A stretch of 64,000 nt of DNA, taken from contig NMRB01000472.1 of NCBI GenBank assembly GCA_002633025.1, forward strand, positions 184,004 to 248,003. The letters run 5' to 3'. The first letter of the stretch is position 1, and each line of letters begins with the position of its first letter. The stretch comes from Notospermus geniculatus. Taxonomy: Eukaryota; Nemertea; Pilidiophora; Heteronemertea; Lineidae. Shown here one piece after another: positions 46,701-57,512 of the stretch. Below the pieces are notes generated by a model. The model was not told where the DNA came from. It worked only from the letters and a program-made list of their open reading frames with translations, and searched no databases. Both the position numbers and the translations under genes were made by a program.

Positions 46701-47984
46701 CCCACAAATTTTTGTCCTGCTCTTGTCCACTGCCTGTTGCAGTAATAGCTATCAGTTGTTCATTCTTTTATGAGTGCAGCCATTTGGGTGTTCAGAGGGT
46801 ACCCCGCTTTACTGTCTTGGTAAAGGAACTGACTTCCAGTGTGGCACTGCTCGTTCAACTGACTTTGAATAACGTGTATCCCATTCAAGCTCTTCTGAAA
46901 AGCATTGCACCCACATCTGAGGCTGTGAGATGTTCGTACCTTCGTAGAACTGTTTGGATCTTTGGAGAACATCACAGTATGTTGAGTGAAGAGGAAGATT
47001 TGGCTCTCGCAGTGTTCTTACTTAGCAGACATATGACCGAACTCTTCTGAAAAGACTCTGCCAAATCACAGCACCCACATCTGCCACCAGCCATTGACAT
47101 CAGAACGGCTCCCCTGATGACGTTTGGCCTCATCGTGAAAGAGTTATGGCCCGAAACGAAACGTTTGTGTCGAATCTCCCTGCATCCAGCATTGATCGAG
47201 CTGCCGTATATCAACTTCTTGTGATTGCACCCCGCTCACTTTCAAAATGGCATATTTAACGGGAACCACTTCACAAGAGTTATGAGATGCTAATGCTGAT
47301 TGCATAAGACCGACAACGACACCCTTGTCACATGCTCCTCTTCAGAAGTCTGGCTTCATTCACTGGGCACCAAATACCAAACTTCGTTGAAGTATGCAAC
47401 ATTATTGGAAATCTGACCCCTCCTTTTTGTTGGCTTATTGCTCCAACCCTCTTCCACGGCACGAGCAATCCACCGAGCATAAGATCCGTTTTTGTGCCTT
47501 GCTTCGAGTCGCTATGGTAATCTACAGCTAGCTAGTTCTGGTTGACTTGGCGCAGTAATGATATAGCTCTATCAAATCTGGGCACAATGACTCCAGAGAC
47601 CAGCTGATCAGAACAAGTCAAATCATTTATTTACATGACCAGACAACTAAAGCAATGTTGATTTTAAGGCGGAGCTGCCCAGAATCCATTCTGGAAGCAG
47701 TTTTACCTTCAATCTAAGGGTGCAACTTAGAAGTTGATGAAGGTTGATCCATCACCGAGGTTTCCAGGGGTCCTTCAGGCACGGCTCCACTAGAAGATAT
47801 TTCTCCTTCAAGTTGGCTCTTGGGCAGTTCACCAATCCTTTCCTCATGGCTTACACGTGACAATGAGACAGGACATAAAACACTGCCCGTACCTGTTACA
47901 GAATCAGATGGTCTGATTTGGGATGCAAAGGAGAACCAAGGCATGGCTCGGTCAGAGGTGTTTGCATTTGATTTATCCGTCACG

Positions 47985-48237
47985 GCTGACGGCCAAGCAT
48001 TATTGGTCCTGGTAAGTACGGAAGAGGCCATCTCAAGCTACTCATGTTCCTCACTTGGATGGGGTCTTTTACTTGCCCTTGCAATGCTAAGGCAAAAGGT
48101 ACCAGGCACTATGGCTTACTGTCCCATTGGACAGACGTGAAGAGCTAGGGATGATTAATCCCACGTGGCCTGGGATTCGAACCCGGGACCTACCGCTTGC
48201 TAAGCAAACGTGATACCACTAGGCTATCAAGGTGATA
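47985..48237 (-). mobile_element. tRNA-derived SINE, family A (unit A2, reverse)
   Basis: Counterpart of 28960-29217. The B box on the minus strand reads GGTCCCGGGTTCGAATCCC, closer to consensus than in unit A1. Confidence 0.85.
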
Positions 48238-48240
48238 GGC

Positions 48241-48635
48241 TATGAGTGGTGGCTGGAGGTCCTGGTGATTGACCTCTTCAATCAGTTCTCCTGCATCCAA
48301 ACAAACATCGTCTAGCCAGAGTTTCCCGCTGGCGATGAATCTGATTCGTCCTCTGTTGATCATAGCAACAGATTTGAATTTCAGATGCGATCAAAGCCAT
48401 CTTGAATTAAATTTCCCAGAGTGGGATATTGAAATTTCCTCTGATCCTTGATGGAAGTTGAATGGCATCGCTGTGACGTTTGTTATCCCAAACAGAACGA
48501 ACTCGTCCATCAAGTCTAATAGATTCTTTTGTACCCAAGACATGACCTCTCTGTTCTCAAGTTTGATCGAATTGATTTTCATATTTTGCTCAGTTGGGGC
48601 TGTCTGGGTGGTTTGCTTTTGAGAGTGAGGTCTCC
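48241..48635 (-). pseudogene. conserved antisense open block (unit A2), possible exon of an unknown gene
   Basis: Counterpart of 29222-29610. The minus-strand frame MKINSIKLENREVM...FNSRWL, TGA, SHLKFKS...SGKLWLDDVCLDAGELIEEV is the same apart from one synonymous base. It then reads EVNHQDLQPP where unit A1 has EVNQPP (12 nt longer here, in frame). Upstream, the frame is open back to a possible acceptor ATTCAG at about 48647-48652. In A1 the equivalent region has a one-base length change and an in-frame TAG. A splice from the frame at 51844 (exon ending in phase GA) into C|ATATCC would stay open here. That join is hypothetical. The fold assignment (carbohydrate-binding-like) is inference only. 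Confidence 0.35.
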
Positions 48636-49381
48636 ATGAGGATATGCTGAATCTTAGAAGGAATAAGGAATAACTTTACGTCACAAAAAGACCCTGTCAG
48701 CTACGCAGAACAGAATAAGGCATACCATTTGCAAGAAGAACATTTGGTTCGGCCGTCTCTAAGATTCTTATAATGAATCACTTTCATTCAATATTGATCA
48801 TCAACAACTCAATGTGTTATCATCCCGATATCGACGTCATGAGAACAGTTTTCCTGGAACCCATTCCCACGCAGATCTACTGGTAGTTTTGTCATTTTTA
48901 GCCAACCGCCCATGCAAGTTTAGTCATCGATGATTGGCCACACTTCTGGATTACTATTGATCAGGCTCCCTGTCTGAGTCGGTTGCCGTTGTTGCTCAAC
49001 GAAAGTTCAAATACCTCCGTGATTGATGTTACTATCCTGGCATTCTTGTGTTAATGTGTGTCTGGTTTATCGTACCAGTTTGTTGACCAATGAGTCTGAC
49101 GCTATTGTGTGTTGTGCGCAGCAGTAATGATCGCGCATGCCATCGGGATAGATGCTTGCTGGAATCTGGTAAAGGCGTCAGTTCGACCTCGAACTAAATG
49201 GTAAAACTCCCACTGAATAACACCATCTGCCACCTCCACACCAAATAGGCTAGTGCTGACACTCCCCCCACCCCCACCCCCAATAGACTATATGACAAAA
49301 TGCTCACCAAAAAAACACTCCGTCTGTGAGTTCAGTGGCTCTAATTGGCAGTTCACCATTGTTGGTCAGCGTCTTGATCAG

Positions 49382-49480
49382 TGCATCTGAGAATCTCAGG
49401 TCATTTAACAGTCATACCCCTCTCGGAAAGAAGTGCGAGGAGGGGTGTGGTTGTGCAGACCCTGGGTGCGAAGATGTGAC
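49382..49480 (+). repeat. family D SINE tail fragment (unit A2)
   Basis: Counterpart of 30805-30900, with GAGAATCTCAGGTCATTTAA and GGAGGGGTGTGGTTGTGCAG. Confidence 0.5.
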
Positions 49481-50366
49481 CAGTGACACGAGCGATACCC
49501 CTTACTTTTCTAGGGGTGACCCAACTCGTGTGAGGAAACCCTCAAAGGGAGAAGCACCTTTAGACCAGCTGCATGGACGGCTCCTCCACAACAGAGCCAC
49601 AACAGATAACTGTTTTTCACCACAAGTCTCTTCCTCATTGACCATCCCAACTTCTCCTTTATTGATCACATCTCTTCCACACCACGTCTGTATGGACTCC
49701 GATCTTTTTACATCAGAATTTTGATCAACTATCTGTCACTGGGGACTTGTTTCATTACGGCTTGGTGAGCGGTTACATGACCAGCAGACCTGCTGCAGCG
49801 TTCTTGAACAGTTTTAGGACATTGCCCCAGCTTGGGTTGGACATCTCAGCAGGACACTGTGTTGACGGCGGTCTCTTCGATAGTGTCTCATGCATCGTAT
49901 GACAACTCAGTGATCGATTGGTCTAGACCAGTGTTACTTCAGTAGTACTTTGCTGATTGCTCATTCTGTTTGCCAGTGCTACCATCCGAGTGAAGTCCAC
50001 GGGTAGCCAGAGTTTGGCTACGAGGACAACACTACCATTGATGTCCAACAGAGATCATCATTATCTCAGGTTTATTGCAGTGAATACTCAGAAAGAAGAA
50101 TGAGCTGGTCTGGCCACCACCCCAATACTAGTCATGTCTATTCCTTCTTGGTCTTAGAGTAGGTATGGGATGGGATGACGTGGATTCTGGCAGGGCCGGC
50201 CAGAAATCCCCTTTGCTCCTTTGGCAGAGACTGGACATGTAGGCTGGTGGGCTAGGGTTTGAATCCCGAGCCTCTCTTTTCTTCAGCATGTCAGGCAAAG
50301 GCCAACGAGATTTTGTCGTGCTGGACCACGTGAAAGCATTTGATCCTGGAAGATAAAAGTTGCTTT

Positions 50367-51475
50367 TAGTCCGGCAGCAGATGGAGTGAACCGTGCAATG
50401 CGGTCTATAGAAGATTTTTTTGTTTGATTTAAGAGAGTTGAATATGTAGTTTCAGAATCTGCCTGATGACACATTGGCATCCTTGGGCAATCTTAGTTAT
50501 TTGCATATTCAATTTTGTGAACTGACTTCAACGTTGGACGCCGACGGACTCAACAACTGAGCTCTGTACAGGAGAGTGAGACCCGATGTACAGCTAACTT
50601 TGTAACGGTTGGATTTAAACCCCATAAATGTATTACTAACAGATAGAAATATGGTGTCTCGGAACCAGACAAACACATTCTCAATTGTTTTTAGTCCTTA
50701 TGTACTGAGAGACGACGCTTTTTATATAAATTAACACAAAAATGGGTCAAAATGCATAAAACGTCAATTTCAATTAGGTAGCTGCTTAAAACTTCCAAAG
50801 AATAGGCTTATTTGATTCCGAGGTACCATATTTCTATCTGTTGGTAATACATTTATGAGGTTTAAATCCAACCGTTACAAAGTTAGCTGTACATCAGGTC
50901 TCACTTTCCTGTACAAAGCTCAGTTACTGCATCCGTCGGCGTCCAACGTTGAAGTCAGTTCACAAAACTGAATATGCAAATTAAGTGGGTTCCCGCAGTC
51001 CGATTTTGTCAGATTTTGGATATGATGCCCAATGTGACCTAATAAAAGATTTAAAAGCAAAAAACCTTCTTAAATTGCAATTTATTCCCGGTTAATTCTT
51101 ACACCTACTGGACTAATTTTTCGTTGAAAAAAAATTATACATTCTGAAATGACCTTGGCCTTATCCAATGACCTTGATCTTTTTATTTATTGGCAACATG
51201 CCAAGAAGTTAGCGGGCATAATATGAGTTATGGCTCCACCTTCAAACTGAAACATTGGCACACCTGAGTAAAAAATATTCGGCATTAAACAAATTTCACG
51301 GTTTTTACTTCCCGTTGCCATGGAAACCGAAATAACTAAGATTGCCCAAGGATGCCAATGTGTCATCAGGCAGATTCTGAAACTACATATTCAACTCTCT
51401 TATGTTCAACAAAAAAATCTTCTATAGACCGTATTGCACGGTTCAGCCAAAAAACGGGGTTTCGCTGCCGGACTA
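50367..51475. mobile_element. large fold-back element with nested element, present only in unit A2
   Basis: The termini are TAGTCCGGCAGC and the inverse GCTGCCGGACTA, with long inverted arms of about 130-145 bp that include GTAGTTTCAGAATCTGCCTG and GATGACACATTGGCATCC. TTT flanks both sides, and unit A1 has GTTGCTTTGGCTCC as empty site (about 31778). An internal fold-back (50499-50983) interrupts the left arm's inner side. No transposase frame is visible. Confidence 0.85.
50499..50983. mobile_element. nested fold-back element inside the larger one
   Basis: The left arm (TTTGCATATTCAATTTTGTG, then AACTGACTTCAACGTTGGAC) pairs with the inverse right arm (CACAAAACTGAATATGCAAA and inward). Arms of about 150-170 bp surround an A/T-rich centre (about 50680-50820). 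The outer element's arm similarity stops exactly where this one starts, so this one inserted later or forms a compound element. Confidence 0.75.
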
Positions 51476-51843
51476 TTTGGCTTCTTTGGTAGAAACTGGA
51501 GACTTGTAGGACAGGCATGTGGGTGGGCTGGGGTTTGAATCCTTGGAGGCTGTCTTTGCAGTAGTAGGCCATGAAAGAGCGTTTGATCAGAGATGATGAA
51601 TCTTGCTTTGGCTCCGTTGGTAGAAACTGGACACTTGTAGGACAGGCCGAAAATTGGTGGGCTGGGATTGGAATCCTAACATCCTCTTTGCTCAGTACCA
51701 ATATGTGAGGCGAGTGCCAACAAGGGATTGTGGCGATGGGCCGTCTTAGAGCTTTTGATCAGAGAAGAAAAAAGCCTTACCAGTACTGTTGAGACTTCAA
51801 CGTGAACACGCAACAGTAACTACCGGTAGTCATCACTACAAAA

Positions 51844-52130
51844 ACTTACTCGATGTATTTGATGGGTTTTTCTTGTACTCGTGAAACGACAAGCCCCCCT
51901 GGATTTTCCTCATCTCCGTTCATGTCTTTTCGATACTTTTCTCTGACAGCCGTCTTGTATTGAATGATAACGTTGATAAATAACGTGAATAATTCACATG
52001 ATCGCTGTGAGACTTGGTGTCTTCTTGACGCATCCAATGTCACGAGCAAATGAATTGGAACGTCAGTTTGTGCTGCGGGTGCCTGTTGTGGGCTGTTAGG
52101 ATCATACAAGGGAATGCATATTATTGCCAT
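51844..52130 (-). CDS. antisense candidate first coding exon, 94 codons (unit A2), unknown protein
   Basis: Minus-strand frame from ATG at 52130: MAIICIPLYDPNSPQQAPAA, a middle part with LLVTLDASRRHQVSQRSCEL and INVIIQYKTAVREKYRK, then a C-terminal part ending RVQEKPIKYIE. The frame runs into a strong donor-like site, ATCGA|GTAAGT, at about 51846-51848. This suggests an exon ending in phase 2. Composition is protein-like and not repetitive. I do not recognise the family. It lies in intron 2 of the transporter gene on the opposite strand. The copy in unit A1 (32335-32617) has a one-base indel that destroys the last third. It could be a real small gene's first exon, or chance. Confidence 0.35.
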
Positions 52131-52501
52131 ATCAGCCTACGTGACATTTTTGCATAGGGGGTGCTCTAGCTGCTGGGGTAGTGATCAGGGATCTTATTCA
52201 TGAAGCTGTCATAACTTTACGGAGTACGTCAACTATTGTCCATTTGTCTATGGTCTATCAGACAAAGGATTTGCATACCCTAAAAGTTACATGGCTTTGT
52301 GAATAAGGTCCTAGATTTAGGTTCACGAGATATCAGATACAAGTAGGCTCCTGAACATATGCAGTCTTCTGAGCCTGTAGCTAGCCGATGCCAAATGACT
52401 TCAGCTTCCACAAAGTCATCTGGAAAAGATCTGCCATATAATTGTAAGGGCCGAGGAAAACAGTTGAGAGGAAGAGACAGGATGGACGAAGGAGAATGAC
52501 T

Positions 52502-52685
52502 TGGGGAGCCTGGTGGTGCAGTGGCATTGGCTTGTGACGGACTTGTAACGGAATCAGACTTGTAACTGGTAGGCTGTGGGTTGATTCCCATTCGGGGGCC
52601 GCTGCATGCAGCTGATGAGAAAAGTGTAGAGAGCCATTACAACGAGGTGGGATGCTGTGGTGATCCTCTCCGTATTTGACGCAAG
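52502..52685 (+). mobile_element. SINE family B-related fragment (unit A2)
   Basis: Counterpart of 32995-33180, with one fewer base group between the GGCTTGT and GACTTGTAA words. Confidence 0.5.
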
Positions 52686-52732
52686 AAGCATGAATGGGTT
52701 GGCAGACCAGTTAGCCAGTCAAACTTCATCTA

Positions 52733-53178
52733 TTGACAGGTATCTGCTGTGTGGGGACAACCATCGCAACAAGTTACATAATTACTCTTACAATACTTTG
52801 TCAAATACTGTACCATCATGATTGGTGTAATGCTAGCCCAAGCTTGTTAGCGGACAGTGGACTAAGTGTAATAGGTTTTCTATTGATTAGCCGCGTGTGG
52901 GCGGTTATGGAACAACTCATCCGAAGACAGAATTCATTGGCGGAAATAGAAAAGCAGTGGCATTTGAAGGTGATGGCTCTATTGAACTGATTAGCATGGG
53001 AATATGTTCATGTTTGCATTCCCTTGGTCTCAGCCAAAGGAGAGCCTGGATGGGTACTGTCGTCACATCTGATGTCCATCTGTCCTCCTGTCCCATAAAC
53101 TTTTCATTTCCAGATGATAATGTAAATCCCCAGGGATGGGCAGAGGAAGACACATATCAAAATTACAAAGAACCATAA
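52733..53178 (+). other. overlapping open frames conserved between duplicates (unit A2), unassigned
   Basis: Counterpart of 33228-33673. The 93-codon frame differs by two residues (FIGG for FIAG, LSQRR for LGQRR). No domain recognised. Confidence 0.2.
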
Positions 53179-53982
53179 TCCTGCCAAGATGGCTGCTATG
53201 GCAGCCATTTTGAATTCTATTTTTGGATGATAACTGAAGAACTGCTAGAGGAATTGATCTGAAATTTCTGTGGTAGGTTGGGGGAAGGTAGAGGAAGACA
53301 TATTTTGAGATTCAGATCCATCACTCCTACAAGATCAAGGCCCACAGTCCCAACATGGCTGTGGGGCGTTGGATGAGAAACTGACACGGGGCTGAGGGGT
53401 ATCAACCGCTCTGCGGGGGGGTTTTTTGTTTTTCAGGGAGTTCCAGGAGTATGATAAACTTTGGCTATTTGAAGTCCCCAATATCCAAATAAAATTCTTG
53501 GATAGACTTGGTGCCTGACTGGTGGAAGTCCCTGGTCCAAATCAAATCCTTGTTTATATGAAACTGCAGAATTCAAGATGGCCCCATCTTGAGTCTCTGG
53601 AGCTGGAGCTGTAAACTTAGTTGCCAAGCTAAGAATAACCAAATCTCTTGGTAGAAAGCTGCCATCTATGAAATAAATTACCTAATTTAGTCTCATACCC
53701 AGACGGCAGCCACTGCATGGTGTTACTGCCAATCAAAACCCAGACTCCCTGCTACAGATTCGCTTAATCTAACCCAATGAAGTCATCCAATCAGGCGTGA
53801 ACAGAACCAACAAGTCTGTGACTGATGAATCACCACCCGGCTGTAAGGGGTCAAATGCAACGAGCCATCGGTTGGACCAAATTTTGATAGAGGATGGTTG
53901 ATCAGTGGTGGACTTTCACTTCTGATCTTGCCTTCTTCTGACTTCCCTTCAACAACTATAACTTTACAATGGGAAACTTTAC

Positions 53983-54156
53983 TGCCGTTAGAAGCCACCT
54001 GTTAGCGCTCCTAGAACGTCAGGAAATTTGACGTCACTGACATAGGTCATGGCCTCATGTCATTATCGATGACGTTTGTGGCGTGCACTTCTTCTCTCTG
54101 ACGTCAAATTTCCTGACGTTCTAGGACCACTAACTGGTGGTGGCCTCTAAATGGTA
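53983..54156. mobile_element. fold-back MITE (unit A2)
   Basis: Counterpart of 34434-34607, with arms around GCTCCTAGAACGTCAGG and its inverse. Several substitutions fall in the arms. Confidence 0.75.
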
Positions 54157-54389
54157 GGAAAGCGTCCCATTCTACCAAACTTGCCAACATCAACAGTATT
54201 GATCTCACGGAGCCATATTTTTGAATTCTCGCCACGGAGTCGCTGATCTGGATGCGAGACGGCCGTGATATGGAGCTGGTTAACTCAATTGATCTTTACT
54301 GTCCAATCAACCATCAAAGGTTCTTTGGGGAATTGATGAACGAACGAATGTATAGAACACTGAGACATAACTATATCTGATATTGTTCT

Positions 54390-54775
54390 TTCTGTGAATA
54401 CAGTTAAATGTGTGTATTCGTACTGTGAATATAGTAAACTATAACATGGGCGTATTCATATGAATACAATGAACTATGGCATATATTCATTCTCTGGTGC
54501 TGGCGATTGGTGCCTTGTGCGAGGGTCCGTGGGTTTGATTCTGGTAGAAAGCAATGTCTTTCACCTTAGAAACCCGATTTCTATTTCGTTATTCATTCTC
54601 TGAATACAATAAACTATGACATGGATGTATTCTTCCTGTGAATACAATAGACTATGGCATGTGTGTATTTGTTCTCTGAATACAATATTAAACTATGGGT
54701 ACATTCTTTCTGTGAATACAATACACTATGGTATTGGTCTGTTCTTTATATGAATACAGTAAACTATGATCTTGT
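54390..54775. repeat. GAATACAAT-based tandem repeats interrupted by an insert (unit A2)
   Basis: Fewer copies than in unit A1. A foreign segment at about 54496-54593 (GGTGCTGGCGATTGG, a B-box-like GGGTTTGATTCTGG, AACCCGATTTC) splits the array. The insert looks like a tRNA-derived SINE fragment. Confidence 0.75.
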
Positions 54776-55828
54776 CTTCGTAATACATTCAATGAAGCCG
54801 TAAATGCAGCAAATTGAAATGCAAACAAACTCTTTGACCTATTCCCAGCCTCCCTTTAGCATGATATGTCGTAATGTGATTACCAATAAGACAACAAGTG
54901 CAATACCATTCAGCCATCGTAAGCCGATTATGTTTAATTATTGCAGAATGAACGGAGAGACCTTTATTGATTGCCAAGTGTTGTTCACTGGTTATAGAGT
55001 TACCGTAAATATTCCAAGAAATAACCTACTATCGACTATTGATTACATTTGCCGCATTTTTTCTTGTTTTTTCTGACGAACAAGTTTATTGATGTGAAGG
55101 AAGGGGATACTGAGGTGATGTAGCTGTAGTAAACAGAAAACATGGTTGGCTGTTGAGATGACATAGCCCTCAGTGCGTCCCCATGCAAAAAAGGGCATGA
55201 TTGGTCGACTCGAAAGCTAAAAACAACGCAGTCCAACGTCAACTCAGAAACTGAACTTTGCTTCTCCTTGCAATTCTGCATCCTCTCGAAACAAGGTCAT
55301 GAAGACATCTCCTCTGCCACGTCTTCAGCCAAGTGAAATAACCTGAATCTCAGAATGGCCATTATGATCCTCTCCAACAGCCTCAACCAACAAGCTATCA
55401 ACAGAGCATCTAGATTGAAGACAAACCAAGCTACAGCCCCAGAAATTGTCCCTGTGACTTTGCCAACGACTTGCCATCTAATTCCAGACCATACCATATA
55501 CTGTCTGTCACCTGCTCCAATATCGACCATAATTTGTCAAGCACACGAGGGAAAACAGTAACAAATTTGCTATGTTTAGAATACTGATGAGTTCGATGTT
55601 CACACCATCTTGGGGTAACTTGGCTCCTGGATTGTCACATTCTACAGCGTCGAGGGAGAAGGAGACACTCACCAGGGGGCAGTGTTTTCAGAAATCGTGC
55701 CATGACGATACACATTTGTTTTGAGAAGGAGCGTGACTAAGAAGAACATCCCTAGGGGTGGAATTTTCTTTGTGAACCAAGTCCTGTTAAGGCATTCTTG
55801 TTGTTTGCATGTTCAACACAATCTTGTT

Positions 55829-56090
55829 AAGTGGACGTGATGGCCACTAGGCTATCAAGGGTCCCTCATTCGAATCCAGCCTGGGTCCTATGGGATTAAT
55901 CATCTTCACGTCCATCGCATGGGACAGTAAGCTGTGGTGACTTGTACCTTGTGTCTTTGCAAGCGCAAGTAAAAGATCCCATCCAAGTGAGGAACATGAG
56001 TAGCTTGAGATGGGTTCTTTTGTATACTCACCAGGGCAAATGATGCTTTGGCTTCAGCCCTGATGGGAGAATCCTTTTCAATACAAAACA
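55829..56090 (+). mobile_element. rearranged SINE family A copy (unit A2)
   Basis: Counterpart of 36405-36665, with the same partly inverted head and plus-strand body. The rearrangement therefore predates the duplication. Confidence 0.7.
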
Positions 56091-56859
56091 GAATCTAGTG
56101 GGTTGTTACTGTCTCAGCAGATCCTGAGAAATCTGGTTCAGGGCCAAGATGCAGAAGCCTCATCTTCGGTACGTTAGCCCTGAATGAGGATTATCAACAA
56201 AATGCTACTGTTTTGTCTCAAGATGCTTTGTGATGGATGGAAATGCTTCTTGGACCACAAACATTCACCAGTTCTCCTGTGTTGTGGGGAACATATCATT
56301 GGATCACCCTGTGGAGCTACTTTATCAGCAGATATTGTTACGACCAACGACTTCAAAAGATCTCACCATGAACAGCTATGAAAGGAGTAATAACTAAGTC
56401 TATTTTCTGTGGCTTTTTCTAGAGGAAAGCACTTGTTTGATCTTCTGTTCGCTGTAGCTTCTTCCGGGATGTCATTAACCAATAAAGTCATCCCCTGATG
56501 TTTGCTGTGATGTTCAACCACAGCCAATTTCGATCATGATGTGTTGTTTCGCTGACGATCCTCTATAAGACTCAACAGTCGCAGTCTTTGTCGTTCCAGA
56601 ATCTTCCAGTGGATTGGAATAATATCAATAGATCCTGATGGTTCAGATGCCAAGCTTAGCTTGTTACTTGACACAACTATCTTGGATCATCAACGCTCAT
56701 ATCGCCATGCCTTATTGGAAGAATATCACAACTTTCTGATGGTTCTATTCTGCGAATCTCAGGTCATTTATGGTCGTCCTCAGAAGCAAGTGCGAGGAGG
56801 GGAGTGGTTGTGGAGACCCTGCGTATGAGGTTGTGATGGTTCAGGCCATGCTCATCTTA

Positions 56860-57228
56860 TGGCTATGTCAGGTCGACTGACTTTTCTGGATCACTATCTG
56901 AGGCACGACCGCGTGGAACAAATCAGTCGCCGATATGGTGTGACATGACTGCAGTTGCGTCTCAGTTACGACGATTGGGATCAGTCGCCGATCAAAAAGA
57001 TCACGAATCGCAAGAGTTGAACCTATTCAACTTCTGTGTCATCCCGACGGGCGTAATCCATTCGTAGTCGACCTGTCTCAAGTTACAATTCCCTCCGCAC
57101 TGATGCTGCTTGTTCCACGATGATCGTACACATTTTCGTTTTTGTGACCTGACCATGATTGCGACACCTGATGCCGACTGTTCCGTCGTAGCGCAGGCAA
57201 TCGCAGTGTGACCTGACATCAGCATTAG
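56860..57228. mobile_element. insert with short inverted termini, private to unit A2
   Basis: ATGTCAGGTC at 56865 and GACCTGACAT at 57210-57219 are perfect 10-bp inverted ends, extended imperfectly by GACT/AGTG. Unit A1 has an unrelated segment of about 165 bp at the same point (37419-37584). Confidence 0.65.
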
Positions 57229-57512
57229 TTTGTTACTTGACGTAGTGTGTTGATGCAGGAAGCATCAAGGGTCCATATCGCCCCAGCTTCGGACTACACT
57301 CTATCCAGCGTCATCAGAAGGCGAAGTGACCAGCCGATATTTCAAGATGTGCCAAACCTTTCAAACCAACATTTCCATCATCGCAAAAATTGTTGAATCT
57401 TTTGATCACATTCTGCAGTCAGCTTTAAGTGCTTGGAAAAATGTGTTTTGGAGCGGCTCTATGAGACCACAAGGATGACAGGTCCTTCTAACATGACGCT
57501 GCCTCAGCATTT

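Larger units (their letters stand above)
37874..57512 (+). repeat. tandem duplication A, unit 2 (19,639 bp)
   Basis: Head-to-tail copy of 19946-37873. The junction reads CAGCATTT|ATCGATCTTG; the last T of the left side is also the base before the left breakpoint, giving one base of microhomology. It ends CAGCATTT at 57512 before single-copy sequence. Private to this copy are a 1.1-kb nested fold-back element, an expanded 44.2-44.8 kb array, an insert at 56860-57228 and about 160 bp near 47740-47900. Confidence 0.95.
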
